64,000 nt of DNA, from contig CALSTG010000001.1 in NCBI GenBank assembly GCA_943789205.1, positions 1,540,435 to 1,604,434 of the forward strand, read 5' to 3'. Below are positions 29,221 through 39,040 of this stretch, piece after piece (within the stretch, counting starts at the first letter, position 1; the number at the start of each line of letters is the position of its first letter). Source of the stretch: an uncultured Flavobacteriales bacterium (GTDB taxonomy: Bacteria > Bacteroidota > Bacteroidia > Flavobacteriales_D > Crocinitomicaceae). Position numbers and translations under genes: made by a program. The notes under the pieces are model-generated. The model was not told the origin of the DNA, ran no database searches, and saw only the letters and a program-made list of their open reading frames with translations.

Positions 29221-31311
29221 ATGAAGAAGTTATTTTGTTTGTTTGCTTTACTATCGATCTTTTACTCATGCAATGAGGTAGAAGGTAATTTAGTTGGAGT
29301 TAAAGGAAGAGATGTCTTTTATCCAGATGTTTTAGGTCCGGGTAAATTACCTATTGGTATGGTTTATGTTCCATCAGGAGCATATCAGTCTGGAGAAGAT
29401 GACGAAGACATCATGGGCTTGCACACCGCAAGAAAGAAAACAGTTTCTGTTCAGTCATTTTATATGGACGCAACGGAAATTTCAAATAACGAATACCGTC
29501 AATTTGTTCATTGGGTTAGAGATTCTATAGCTAGAGAAAAGTTATATCGTCGAAGTTATGGCGCGGACGCCGAGCAGTGGGTACAGATTCCAGACGATTT
29601 TTGGTTGATGATGGGTCCTTATGGTGAGATGTACGATGCAGGTTCTGATCTTCAAGGCGGTAACACACCATTTGAGCTTTTCATGGATTCGGCAAATAAC
29701 GCTGCTGTAGATAAATCAATGCTGTTGATTGGTTCTCCTTTCATGAAAGGAGCGGAAGCTACAGGTCCTAATAAAAAGGTTTTTGGTAAAAACATCAAAT
29801 TAGTCAATGGGCTTGAGATTAAGCCAAAAGACCTTAAAGGTGTATTGGGAATCAAAAACTGGACGGGTGAAGAATCGTTTGTTTTCCAAAACTATTCAAA
29901 GAATAGTGCATTTAAAGGAGACAAAACAGAAAAGAAAGGATTTACTACACAGCTCACCAAAAAAGCCAAGAAATACCAGCTAGGTAGGTTAGAGGCTAGA
30001 AAATATCTAACATTAGATTGGGAAATGCCTTTAAACTACGAAGATCCTGAAGTTAACTTCCTACTTTCAGATATGTTCTACAGCGAACAAGAGCGTTTTT
30101 ATAAAAAACGTACGATAGATACTAGACTTCTCTATTTTGACTATTACTGGATTGACTATAAAGAAGCAGCGCGTCGTGGTAAGATAATTACAACATCTGT
30201 AGATTCAAGAAAAACATTTTCATACGATAGCCTAGGGAATGAAACCTTCCGTTCTGACGATTTATATAAAAGGAATAGAAGAGATCCATTGTCTAAAGAC
30301 TACAAACGTGATGATTTACATAGATCACCTTTGTATACGATGGATCAAAACAGCAACAAGGTTTGGGTTGATACAACAGTTTACACAACTCAGGCAACTG
30401 ATGATGCAGGTGATGTACTTCCAAACAAGTCTATAGCAGACCCTGACAATCTCTACGGTACGATTTTAGAAAACCCAGGTCAGGATTTAGATATGGGATT
30501 CTCTAACAGTAAAGGACAGCACAATGCTATTCGTGGGCATACAGACAGAAGCCGATTTATCATAAAAGAACGCATCAACGTTTATCCTGATACACTTTGT
30601 TGGGTAAGGGATTTCACATATGCTTTTCATTCGCCAATGACTAAAAATTATTTTTGGCATAATGCCTATGACAACTATCCAGTTGTAGGCGTTACTTGGA
30701 CGCAAGCAAAAGCTTTTTCAGTTTGGAGAACACAGATTTATCATAGCTGGTTAGAGGCTAATGGTGACTTGTTTGTAAACGATTTTCGTTTACCTCTTGA
30801 GTCGGAATGGGAAAGAGCTGCAAGGGGAGATCTTGAACAATCTCAATTTCCATGGGGTGGCCCTTACATTAGAAATGCAAGTGGTTGTTTTTTAGCCAAC
30901 TTCAAGCCAATGCGAGGTAGATATTTTGAAGATGGTGGTTTCCACACTGTAAAGGTATATTCATACAATCCAAATGGTTTTGGTCTCTATTGTATGGCTG
31001 GAAATGTTGCTGAGTGGTGCTCTACCGCATTTGATGAATCTCAATATGAATTTGGTCATGATATGAATTCAGATTACGAATATGAAGCGAAAGATGGTGA
31101 CCATCCAGTTAAAAAACGTAAAGTAATTCGAGGAGGTTCATGGAAGGATATAGGTTATTATCTAAATAACTCTACCAGAACATTTGAATATCAAGATACC
31201 GCTAAATCGTACATCGGATTCCGTAATGTGATGACTCACATGGGTAGAGGTGGTAAGGATTTAGATCTTGAAAACGGAGAAGAAATCCAAAGTGATATAC
31301 AACTTAAATAA
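29221..31311 (+). CDS. gldK: Gliding motility lipoprotein GldK
   Basis: A 696-residue outer membrane lipoprotein of the T9SS periplasmic ring. A short signal peptide ends at FYSC with the lipidated Cys at residue 17. The rest is a formylglycine-generating-enzyme (sulfatase-modifying) fold: it opens with GMVYVPSGAYQSG and closes with WERAARG, GNVAEWC, RGGSW and YIGFR motifs. The fold is split by a long insertion between about residues 110 and 480, as in other GldK proteins. GldK pairs with GldN. First gene of gldKLMN; the lysine- and aspartate-rich tail is ordinary for the family. Confidence 0.93.
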   Translation: MKKLFCLFALLSIFYSCNEVEGNLVGVKGRDVFYPDVLGPGKLPIGMVYVPSGAYQSGEDDEDIMGLHTARKKTVSVQSFYMDATEISNNEYRQFVHWVRDSIAREKLYRRSYGADAEQWVQIPDDFWLMMGPYGEMYDAGSDLQGGNTPFELFMDSANNAAVDKSMLLIGSPFMKGAEATGPNKKVFGKNIKLVNGLEIKPKDLKGVLGIKNWTGEESFVFQNYSKNSAFKGDKTEKKGFTTQLTKKAKKYQLGRLEARKYLTLDWEMPLNYEDPEVNFLLSDMFYSEQERFYKKRTIDTRLLYFDYYWIDYKEAARRGKIITTSVDSRKTFSYDSLGNETFRSDDLYKRNRRDPLSKDYKRDDLHRSPLYTMDQNSNKVWVDTTVYTTQATDDAGDVLPNKSIADPDNLYGTILENPGQDLDMGFSNSKGQHNAIRGHTDRSRFIIKERINVYPDTLCWVRDFTYAFHSPMTKNYFWHNAYDNYPVVGVTWTQAKAFSVWRTQIYHSWLEANGDLFVNDFRLPLESEWERAARGDLEQSQFPWGGPYIRNASGCFLANFKPMRGRYFEDGGFHTVKVYSYNPNGFGLYCMAGNVAEWCSTAFDESQYEFGHDMNSDYEYEAKDGDHPVKKRKVIRGGSWKDIGYYLNNSTRTFEYQDTAKSYIGFRNVMTHMGRGGKDLDLENGEEIQSDIQLK

Positions 31312-31341
31312 AGCAAATACAGTTAAAAAAAAAACAAATCT

Positions 31342-32178
31342 ATGAGTGGACACGGAACTAGCTTTTTCGAAAGCAAGACTTGGAAGAATATTATGAAATA
31401 CGTTTATGGCCTTGGTGCAGCGGTCGTAATTATGGGTGCATTATTCAAAATTATGCACTGGCCAGGAGCTTCTTTAATGCTTATTATTGGACTTAGTACG
31501 GAGGCAGTAATTTTTATAATGTCTGTTATGGAACCAGTTCATTTAGATGCGGATTGGTCTCGAGTTTTTCCAGAATTGTCGAACGCAGAAGGTGAAGGTG
31601 TGGAAGAAATAGAAGGTGTTGGTTTATATGACTTAATCAAAGCTGGTAGCGAAGAGCCAGGATCTCAGGCAGACAAATTAGCAGACAAATTAGGGGATGC
31701 GGGAATAGATAATGCCTTAATAGGAAGACTGAAAGATGGTATGTCAAACTTAGCAGATAATGCATCTTCGTTAGGTTCAATGGCTTCCGCAACAGGAGCA
31801 ACAGACCAATATGTATCTAGTTTACAGAATGCTTCTTCAAGTTTAGACAATCTAGCCGAGCAGTATAAACAATCTGCAACTTCGATTGCTGCAATTTCGG
31901 GTGAAGGAAATAATTTTGGCCCTGAAATGGAACGTTTGAGTACGAATATTGCCGCTTTAAATGGTTCTTATGAAATTCAATTGAAAAGCTCTCAAGACTA
32001 TATTTCTGGTGCAGGTCAGATGAAAGACTTACAAGACAGTATTCAATCAGTTATGGCTGATTTAGCTGCCTCTGCTGGTGATACTCAGGTTTATCGTGAG
32101 AATATGGCAACACTTTCTCAGAATCTTAGTGACTTGAACAACGTATATGGCAACATGCTTAAGGCAATGAAGTCGTAA
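31342..32178 (+). CDS. gldL: T9SS inner membrane motor protein GldL
   Basis: A 278-residue inner membrane protein. Two membrane helices at about residues 18-38 and 44-63 surround the FKIMHWPGA turn characteristic of GldL. The remaining cytoplasmic part is helical and Q/S/A-rich, likely coiled coil. With GldM it forms the proton-driven motor for T9SS and gliding. It follows gldK by 30 bases. Confidence 0.93.
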   Translation: MSGHGTSFFESKTWKNIMKYVYGLGAAVVIMGALFKIMHWPGASLMLIIGLSTEAVIFIMSVMEPVHLDADWSRVFPELSNAEGEGVEEIEGVGLYDLIKAGSEEPGSQADKLADKLGDAGIDNALIGRLKDGMSNLADNASSLGSMASATGATDQYVSSLQNASSSLDNLAEQYKQSATSIAAISGEGNNFGPEMERLSTNIAALNGSYEIQLKSSQDYISGAGQMKDLQDSIQSVMADLAASAGDTQVYRENMATLSQNLSDLNNVYGNMLKAMKS

Positions 32179-32210
32179 TCTTTAATTTATAAATTTAAGA
32201 ACGATAGAAC

Positions 32211-34016
32211 ATGGCAGGAGGCAAGGAAACCCCAAGACAAAAAATGATCGGTATGATGTATTTGGTACTTACAGCCCTTTTGGCGCTGAACGTATCAAAG
32301 TCTATACTTGATGCATTTATTAACATTGAAGCAAATATTCAAACTGGTAACATTACTGAGGTACAACGTGGTGATGAAAAGAAATCCGATGTAGCAAGTA
32401 AGAAAACCAATGATGAAGGTGGAGAAAATAAGACAGCCGTTGGCATATATAGTGTCATGGAAAAAATAGATAAGGCGGCAGCGGAAAAGATCGTTCTTAT
32501 TGATAGAGTTAAACTTTTGATCTTTCAGGCATGTGCAGAAGATCTCAGTCCTACAGCAGAAAAGCCTATCTGTATTAAAGATAGAGCAGAATGGAAACTT
32601 GATTTTGCCAACCTGAAAAAACCAGGACTTACTAAGAATAGCGAGCCTATCAAACCTATTAAGATGAATTTGAATCATGTAGCAAAAAAAGATGCTTATG
32701 ATGAACAAATGCTGATTATGGGTATTAATGAGAATATTATGGCTCCAAATAAAGCTGCTCCTGGATTTGCCGTATGGCCAGCTATGGAGAAATTTCGTAC
32801 GGAAATTTGTGATTTGATTGTTGAAGCCGCCTCTGCAATTGATGAAGACGGAAAGAAATTCGCCTTCAAGGACCCTAAAATTAAAAAGTTTAAAGATTTA
32901 GCGGACTTAGACAAACAATTAAAGAAGGCATTAGATGCCTCTGATATTAACCAAGATGATAGAGGAATAATAGCAAGTTTATACAAAGGTTTAACCAAAA
33001 ATGAAATGCAAGCTGACCCTCATGAAGAAGGCAAAACAAGACATTGGATTGGTGGTACTTTTGACCATGCTCCTTCAGTGGCTGCGATTGCTGCATTATC
33101 AAGTCTTCAAAGTGAGGTATTAACGGCCCGTGCTGACGCAATGGCGTATTTAGCATCTAAAGTTGGTGGAGGTAATTATGCCTTTAATAAGGTGACATCC
33201 TTGGCGATTGCAGCACCTTCAGTAAGTGGTGGTGCGACAGATACGCTCAGAGTTATGATGGCAGCCTTTGATTCAGAAAAACAACCCATAGTTGTTCCTG
33301 ATGCAGGAAAAGGAACTTTAGTTGAAACTAAAGGTGGTCAAGCATACATCGCTTACACAGCTCCAAGCGGAGGTGAAATGGAGTTAACGGGTACCATTTC
33401 TATTAAAGATAAGTTTGGTAATTTGAAACCTGCGAGCTATTCTACCGTAGTAAAGGTAGTGGAGAAAGGTGGTTCGATTGCGTTACCTGAAGTTTCTGTT
33501 TTTTATACGGATTGGCCGAATAAAGTAACCTATTCAGCAGCGGGCGTTGTATCGACATCAGTTTCATGTAGTGGTTGTTCCAAAGCGACTAAGAACAAAT
33601 CATGGAAGGATGCAGATGGTATCTCATTTAAAGGTGATTGGTTGTATGTGAATAGGGGAACAAGAAGCGTTACAGTTACGCTACAAGGAAAAGATAACAA
33701 CGGAAACAATGTAACATTTGGGAAGTATAAATACCCTGTTAAGAAATTTCCAAAACCAGAAGTGAAGACGAAATCACTAGCAAAATCTCGTGGAGGTTTT
33801 CTCGATGTTGGTTTAGGTGATGCCTTTAACTTTAAAGGGATTAAATATAAAGTGACTGGTGGTGAGATACTTGGAAAGGGTTTCTCTGGTGATAGACTCA
33901 AACCAGCGAATCTTGCGAAAGCGCGTCCTGGTCAGAAAGTAGGTATTGTTTTATTTACTAAAAGAACGGATACCGGAAAGAAGGATATTATCGATGGAGT
34001 CATCGAAATAAAATAG
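32211..34016 (+). CDS. gldM: T9SS motor protein GldM
   Basis: A 601-residue single-pass inner membrane protein. It begins with the GldM signature MAGGKETPRQKMIGMMYLVL and a membrane helix at about residues 11-32, followed by a long periplasmic part with four stacked domains. Its periplasmic end contacts the GldK/GldN ring. One pair of cysteines (CSGC) is visible at about residue 454. It lies 32 bases after gldL and 7 bases before gldN. Confidence 0.93.
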   Translation: MAGGKETPRQKMIGMMYLVLTALLALNVSKSILDAFINIEANIQTGNITEVQRGDEKKSDVASKKTNDEGGENKTAVGIYSVMEKIDKAAAEKIVLIDRVKLLIFQACAEDLSPTAEKPICIKDRAEWKLDFANLKKPGLTKNSEPIKPIKMNLNHVAKKDAYDEQMLIMGINENIMAPNKAAPGFAVWPAMEKFRTEICDLIVEAASAIDEDGKKFAFKDPKIKKFKDLADLDKQLKKALDASDINQDDRGIIASLYKGLTKNEMQADPHEEGKTRHWIGGTFDHAPSVAAIAALSSLQSEVLTARADAMAYLASKVGGGNYAFNKVTSLAIAAPSVSGGATDTLRVMMAAFDSEKQPIVVPDAGKGTLVETKGGQAYIAYTAPSGGEMELTGTISIKDKFGNLKPASYSTVVKVVEKGGSIALPEVSVFYTDWPNKVTYSAAGVVSTSVSCSGCSKATKNKSWKDADGISFKGDWLYVNRGTRSVTVTLQGKDNNGNNVTFGKYKYPVKKFPKPEVKTKSLAKSRGGFLDVGLGDAFNFKGIKYKVTGGEILGKGFSGDRLKPANLAKARPGQKVGIVLFTKRTDTGKKDIIDGVIEIK

Positions 34017-34023
34017 AGAAATT

Positions 34024-35316
34024 ATGAAAAGTACTTTTTTAACACTCACAATAGTATTTTTATTTGGTTTAACTGTACATTCACAAAATGTGCCTCCACG
34101 TGGACCATATAATACCTTAGAAGGTGGAATTACCGATGGGGTTGTTATTAAAGATGAAGTTCCTATTCGCAGTGCTGTTCCTTATGAGCATGTTAGATTG
34201 GCAGACTATGTTTGGTCTAAAAGAGTTTTTTCAAGGATTGATGCTAGAGAAAAATTAAATCATGAAATATTTTTCCCTTTTGATGAGTTTGATTCTCAAT
34301 ATAAGCCACCAGCGAGTGAAGCAGATGTAGATGGTCCTCTATGGATTAAGCATCAAGAAAGATGGTCATTGTGGACTGTTATTCTTAGACATGTCATGTT
34401 GGGCGATCTACCTGTCTACATGGTGTCTAATCCTACCTATAATCCTAAAGAGATAATCGAGGATGGTTATCAGTTTAAATATCCTATAGAGAGAATCTCG
34501 GGAAGTGAAGATTATTTTTTGAATGAGGATTATAAAGGATCTATCAACGAGGTTGTAGCTGCTCTTGGTCAAGGTCCAGTAATGACTGTGAATATCGATG
34601 GTGTAGATGAGAAATTACAAAATGATCCTGACATTACCCAGTCGACACAAGGACAAACTTTTGAAATCTGGTTTGATTCCATTGTGAATTTGAGTTTTGA
34701 TCCGTCAAGATCTGATATGCTTACTTTTGATCGAGCCGATCTTGAAATACGATGGAATAAATCTGTAGCCAACGAAGGATCTGGTTTGATTCGTGAGGAT
34801 GGTCCTATTTCATTTCAGTCCTCAGAAGGAATAACGGCCTACAATATTAAGGAAGACTGGTTCTTTGATAAAGAACGTTCTGTTTTGGATAAGCGTATAA
34901 TTGCTATTGCTCCTGTTTGTAAATTTACCAAGGAAGATGTCAAAGAGCACAAAGAAATGAGAGGTAGCATGATCGTTTTCCGTGATGGTGTGGAATCATA
35001 CTACGACAAAAGTGTAAGTGAATTCGCGCCAATAGAAAATGAAGCAACGATTCAGCTTGAAATGTTTTGGTTGTATTTCCCTGACTTGAGAAATGTTATG
35101 GTGAATTACTATACTTATAACGATAGAAGTGATGCACAATGGATGAGTTTTGACGATCTTTTTTGGAAAAGAAAATTTAACGCTCAAATTTATCGTACTT
35201 CTGATAAATTTGATAGAGAAATTGAAGACTACAGGTTTGGAGTAGATGCTTTGTATGAGGCCGAAAAGATTAAAGGCGAAATCCGTAAGTGGGAGCACGA
35301 TGTCTGGAACTACTAA
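34024..35316 (+). CDS. gldN: Gliding/T9SS ring protein GldN
   Basis: A 430-residue periplasmic protein with a signal peptide ending VHSQ. The family core is present: an N-terminal proline-rich stretch, then VPYEHVRLADYVWSKRVF and ELEMFWLYFPDLR-like segments (here LEMFWLYFPD). It forms the T9SS ring with GldK. The N-terminal half is typical; total length is somewhat above a short GldN of about 330-360 residues. Last gene of the operon, directly followed by a terminator. Confidence 0.92.
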   Translation: MKSTFLTLTIVFLFGLTVHSQNVPPRGPYNTLEGGITDGVVIKDEVPIRSAVPYEHVRLADYVWSKRVFSRIDAREKLNHEIFFPFDEFDSQYKPPASEADVDGPLWIKHQERWSLWTVILRHVMLGDLPVYMVSNPTYNPKEIIEDGYQFKYPIERISGSEDYFLNEDYKGSINEVVAALGQGPVMTVNIDGVDEKLQNDPDITQSTQGQTFEIWFDSIVNLSFDPSRSDMLTFDRADLEIRWNKSVANEGSGLIREDGPISFQSSEGITAYNIKEDWFFDKERSVLDKRIIAIAPVCKFTKEDVKEHKEMRGSMIVFRDGVESYYDKSVSEFAPIENEATIQLEMFWLYFPDLRNVMVNYYTYNDRSDAQWMSFDDLFWKRKFNAQIYRTSDKFDREIEDYRFGVDALYEAEKIKGEIRKWEHDVWNY

Positions 35317-35336
35317 AATATTCTAATATTAAATAA

Positions 35337-35367
35337 AACCTCTAAGTTTTCTTAGGGGTTTTTTTAT
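35337..35367 (+). terminator. Intrinsic terminator after gldN
   Basis: AACCTCTAAG (35337-35346), a TTTT loop and CTTAGGGGTT (35351-35360) form a 10-base-pair stem followed by a run of T. It closes the gldKLMN operon. Confidence 0.85.
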
Positions 35368-35376
35368 TTTTGTTCC

Positions 35377-35931
35377 ATGAAAAAAATAGGTGACCGAATT
35401 AGTTTTGAAGACACTAAAATCAAAACAACGGTTGTTATTGTTCCGGAAAGAAATAATTTAGTCAATGCTTTAATGGGTTCATGGCTTGGGATGTGGTATT
35501 GCATAGGTGCAATAGTCATATGGGCACTATTTACCTTACAGCTCGTGGAACAGGAGCGAATTATTCTTTACATATTTTTAGTGTTTTGGTGCTATTATGC
35601 TTTTCGGATTTCGAGAGCATTTCTCTGGTTGCTTTTTGGTAAAGAGTTATTAAAGCTTGACAAGGATGGTTTTCATATTAAAAACTCATTCTTTTCTTAT
35701 GGAAAATTGAGGGCCTATTATTATTCAAATATCAAAGCATTTTCATTTGAAATACCAGAAAAAAGAACAATAAAGGGCATTTGGGAGTCATCCCCTTGGA
35801 TTAGTGGTGGTGAACGTTTTGAATTTGAATATTTTGGAAAGGTTAAACGCTTTGGTAGAAAACTAGATGAACGTGAGGCTAAATTGTTAAATAACCTCCT
35901 TCAGTCCAAAATAAAATTATTTAATAAATAA
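35377..35931 (+). CDS. Small membrane protein of unknown function
   Basis: 184 residues. Two hydrophobic segments at about 27-50 and 55-78 precede a cytoplasmic or periplasmic tail rich in aromatic and charged residues (SFFSYGKLRAYYYSNIKAFSFE). The layout, two helices then a PH-like beta domain, recalls YcxB-like or photosystem-assembly-type proteins, but I cannot assign a family. It begins 10 bases after the gldN terminator and ends 6 bases before the kbl-like gene, so it may be co-transcribed with it. Confidence 0.75.
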   Translation: MKKIGDRISFEDTKIKTTVVIVPERNNLVNALMGSWLGMWYCIGAIVIWALFTLQLVEQERIILYIFLVFWCYYAFRISRAFLWLLFGKELLKLDKDGFHIKNSFFSYGKLRAYYYSNIKAFSFEIPEKRTIKGIWESSPWISGGERFEFEYFGKVKRFGRKLDEREAKLLNNLLQSKIKLFNK

Positions 35932-35937
35932 AAAATC

Positions 35938-37128
35938 ATGTACGGAAAATTAAAAGACCACTTAACCTCAGAGCTAACACAAATTGAAAATAACGGATTG
36001 CTTAAAAGGGAACGGGTTATTACTTCTCCTCAAGGTGCAGAGGTAAAAATAAGCTCAGGTGAAGATGTCGTAATTATGTGTGCTAATAATTATTTAGGTC
36101 TTTCGTCACACCCGGAAGTTATTCAAGCATCGAAAGACGCACTTGATACGCATGGCTATGGAATGAGCTCTGTTCGTTTTATTTGTGGCACTCAAGACAT
36201 TCATAAAAATTTAGAACAAAAGATCGCATCGTTTTATGGAACTGAAGATACCATACTATATGCGGCGGCTTTTGATGCAAATGGCGGTTTGTTCGAGCCA
36301 TTATTTGGAAAGGAAGATGCCATTATTTCAGATGAATTGAACCATGCTTCGATTATTGATGGTGTGCGTTTATGCAAGGCACAACGATACAGATATAAGC
36401 ACTCTGATATGGCTGATTTAGAAGCACAACTTATCGCTGCTCAAGCGCAACGCTTCAGAATAATTGTAACGGATGGTGTTTTCTCAATGGATGGTGATAT
36501 TGCAAAAATGGATGAGATTTGTGATTTAGCCGACAAATACGATGCCTTGGTGATGACTGACGAATGTCACTCTGCTGGGTTTATTGGTGCAACTGGACGC
36601 GGTGTGCCAGAATATTGTAATGTGCTTGATCGCGTGGATATTATCACGGGAACTTTAGGTAAAGCTTTGGGTGGTGCAATGGGTGGTTACACGACTGGAA
36701 AGAAGGAGGTCATTGAAATGTTACGTCAAAAATCAAGGCCTTATTTATTTTCGAATTCCTTGGCGCCATCAATAGTTGGTGCTTCTTTAAAAGTTTTCGA
36801 TCTTCTAAGCGGATCTACAGCACTTCGAGATAAATTAGAAGAAAACACGAAGTATTTTAAAGACAAAATCATTGCCGCTGGATTTGAAATAAAAAAGGGG
36901 GATTCTCCGATTGTTCCTATTATGCTTTATGATGCAGCACTTTCTCAAAAATTTGCAGATGGACTTTTAAAGGAGGGTATCTATGCTATAGGATTCTTTT
37001 ATCCTGTTGTTGCCAAGGGTGCTGCAAGAATTCGAACACAGATTTCTGCGGCGCATTCAAAAGAGGACCTAGATAGAGCAGTTGCCGCCTTTATTAAAGT
37101 TGGTAAATCACTTGATGTAATCTCGTGA
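35938..37128 (+). CDS. kbl: Glycine C-acetyltransferase (2-amino-3-ketobutyrate CoA ligase)
   Basis: A 396-residue pyridoxal-phosphate enzyme of the alpha-oxoamine synthase family, converting 2-amino-3-oxobutyrate and CoA to glycine and acetyl-CoA in threonine breakdown. The PLP lysine is K242 in [10 protein letters not shown]. Other family landmarks are [19 protein letters not shown] and DECHSAGF. Length and close match to the Kbl pattern separate it from BioF and serine palmitoyltransferase. No tdh gene is in the window. Confidence 0.92.
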   Translation: MYGKLKDHLTSELTQIENNGLLKRERVITSPQGAEVKISSGEDVVIMCANNYLGLSSHPEVIQASKDALDTHGYGMSSVRFICGTQDIHKNLEQKIASFYGTEDTILYAAAFDANGGLFEPLFGKEDAIISDELNHASIIDGVRLCKAQRYRYKHSDMADLEAQLIAAQAQRFRIIVTDGVFSMDGDIAKMDEICDLADKYDALVMTDECHSAGFIGATGRGVPEYCNVLDRVDIITGTLGKALGGAMGGYTTGKKEVIEMLRQKSRPYLFSNSLAPSIVGASLKVFDLLSGSTALRDKLEENTKYFKDKIIAAGFEIKKGDSPIVPIMLYDAALSQKFADGLLKEGIYAIGFFYPVVAKGAARIRTQISAAHSKEDLDRAVAAFIKVGKSLDVIS

Positions 37129-37155
37129 TTTTGCTATTTTTGATAGCATATAAAA

Positions 37156-37527
37156 ATGAAAACTTTTTTAACTAAATATTTTTCTTTCTTTTGTCTGATA
37201 CTATTCTCATGTCAGGTGTTTTTCTCTTTTGCCAATTCAAACGTTAAGGTATTTGTGTCTAAAAGTACTTTTGCACATGCTTATTTGATTCCTTTGACCT
37301 CAAATAATAATCATGACAATTCTGACACAAAAAATGATTCGCATGATCAAGAGGAAAATGAAGAAAGTGAAGAAAATGAGGAGGGAAAGGAGTTAGAGAT
37401 TTTAACCGATACTTCAGATACCTCTAAATATGCGAAACCGCAAATCGCCCCGAATTACTTTTATTTATTAAAATCACTAGAGGGCATATTCGGTGAACAA
37501 TTTTCACCGCCCGACTGTAGAGTTTAA
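37156..37527 (+). CDS. Small acidic exported protein, unknown
   Basis: 123 residues. A signal peptide or N-terminal anchor (about 1-26) is followed by a highly acidic, His- and Asn-containing stretch at about residues 54-80 (NNNHDNSDTKNDSHDQEE and following glutamates). I do not recognise a family. It could bind divalent metals or be a low-complexity tether. It lies between kbl and the SulP transporter gene in the same direction. Confidence 0.65.
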   Translation: MKTFLTKYFSFFCLILFSCQVFFSFANSNVKVFVSKSTFAHAYLIPLTSNNNHDNSDTKNDSHDQEENEESEENEEGKELEILTDTSDTSKYAKPQIAPNYFYLLKSLEGIFGEQFSPPDCRV

Positions 37528-37657
37528 AACTAAGACCAAGATCTTTTTTAAATTTTATAATCCATTTATCAACAGAAATAATTTTAGTAGGGTTCTCTCT
37601 ACAATAACAAAATCTCTTTTCATTTGAATGATTTGAGACGAAACTAATTTACTTAAC

Positions 37658-39019
37658 ATGAATTCAAACAATAATTTAAGTCCCTTTAAAAACTTTAAAA
37701 ACGACATTCCTGCGAGTATCGTCGTGTTTTTAGTAGCCCTCCCATTATGCTTAGGGATTGCCATCGCCTCTGGAGCGCCTCCTATTTCAGGTTTAATTTC
37801 TGGTATCATCGGAGGTATTGTTGTAGGAACTTTAAGTGGCTCTCCTTTGGGGGTAAGTGGTCCTGCTGCTGGTTTAGCTACAATAGTGTATGCTTCCATA
37901 GAGGGTTTTGGAGGAATAGAAAATGGGTTTGAAATTTTCTTGGTTGCAGTTGTTTTTGGAGGTCTAATTCAATTAATTGCAGGTTTTTTAAAGGCAGGAG
38001 TAATTGCTCAATATTTTCCTTCATCAGTTATTCAAGGGATGCTTGCCGCAATCGGAATCTTAATTTTCTTTAAACAGGTCACTCATGCTTTTGGTTATGA
38101 TAAAAACCTTAAGGATGTTGAATTGATGGCTTCATCTGAAAGTGGTAATTTTTTGACAACGTGGTTTGCTGACTTTATAAATGGAACAGCGAATATGTTT
38201 AATAATGCAATAAATCATTTTACACCAGGGGTGCTAATCATTACCTGCGTTTCATTAGGGGTATTATTGTTGTGGCAAACAAAATTTGTCACAAAAAACA
38301 AAGTTTTGTCCTTAATTCCAGGGCCTTTATTAGCGGTAATTGGTGGTATTTTAATTAATGTTGGATATGGAACCGGAGAGATGGCTCTTATAGCAGATCA
38401 TTTAGTTGACATTCCTGTAGTAACGTCTTTATCTGACTTCTCTGCTAAGCTTACCTTTCCGAATTTTTCTAGAGCCATTTATGAGCCACAGGTTTATATC
38501 ACTGCAATTGTAATCGCTTTGGTGGCCAGTTTAGAAACACTTTTATGCGTGGAGGCATCTGACAAGCAAGATCCTTTTAAACGAGATACTCCAACAAATA
38601 GAGAATTAAAAGCCCAAGGGGTTGGTAACTTAATTTCAGGTTTAATTGGAGGTTTACCAGTAACACAAGTAATAGTTCGTAGTTCAGCCAATGCTCAAGC
38701 TAGAGGTAAAACAAAAATGTCAGCTATTATTCATGGTTTTTTACTGTTGTTTACGGTATTATTAATCCCTTCTGTATTGAAGATGATTCCGATGGGAACT
38801 TTAGCAGCTATTTTGTTTGTAGTAGGTTATAAATTAGCACGTCCGGAAGTATTCAAAAAAATGAAGGCGGCTGGAAAAGTTCATTTTTCAACTTTCATCG
38901 TTACAATCGCAGCAATATGTTTCATTAACTTGCTGTATGGAATTATTATCGGTTTTATATTTTTCTTAATCCTTAATAAAGGAAAATTGAAAACGGCAGA
39001 AGAAACAAATGCTAACTAA
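37658..39019 (+). CDS. SulP family anion transporter, probably bicarbonate
   Basis: A 453-residue inner membrane protein with about 12-14 membrane segments and the SulP N-terminal pattern (DIPASIVVFLVALPLCLGIA, GLISGIIGG). A typical GLPVTQVIVRSSANAQARGKT segment is present. The C-terminal cytoplasmic STAS domain of longer SulP proteins is absent; the protein ends soon after the last helix. Carbonic anhydrase lies 21 bases downstream, supporting bicarbonate (BicA-like) rather than sulfate transport, though this is inference. Confidence 0.88.
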   Translation: MNSNNNLSPFKNFKNDIPASIVVFLVALPLCLGIAIASGAPPISGLISGIIGGIVVGTLSGSPLGVSGPAAGLATIVYASIEGFGGIENGFEIFLVAVVFGGLIQLIAGFLKAGVIAQYFPSSVIQGMLAAIGILIFFKQVTHAFGYDKNLKDVELMASSESGNFLTTWFADFINGTANMFNNAINHFTPGVLIITCVSLGVLLLWQTKFVTKNKVLSLIPGPLLAVIGGILINVGYGTGEMALIADHLVDIPVVTSLSDFSAKLTFPNFSRAIYEPQVYITAIVIALVASLETLLCVEASDKQDPFKRDTPTNRELKAQGVGNLISGLIGGLPVTQVIVRSSANAQARGKTKMSAIIHGFLLLFTVLLIPSVLKMIPMGTLAAILFVVGYKLARPEVFKKMKAAGKVHFSTFIVTIAAICFINLLYGIIIGFIFFLILNKGKLKTAEETNAN

Positions 39020-39040
39020 TTTTAAATTAATATTATAAAT

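Noticed and set aside
35365..35372. Perfect TAnnTTTG match just before the ATG at 35377
   Set aside because: It lies in the T run of the gldN terminator and would place the start of transcription at or after the ATG.
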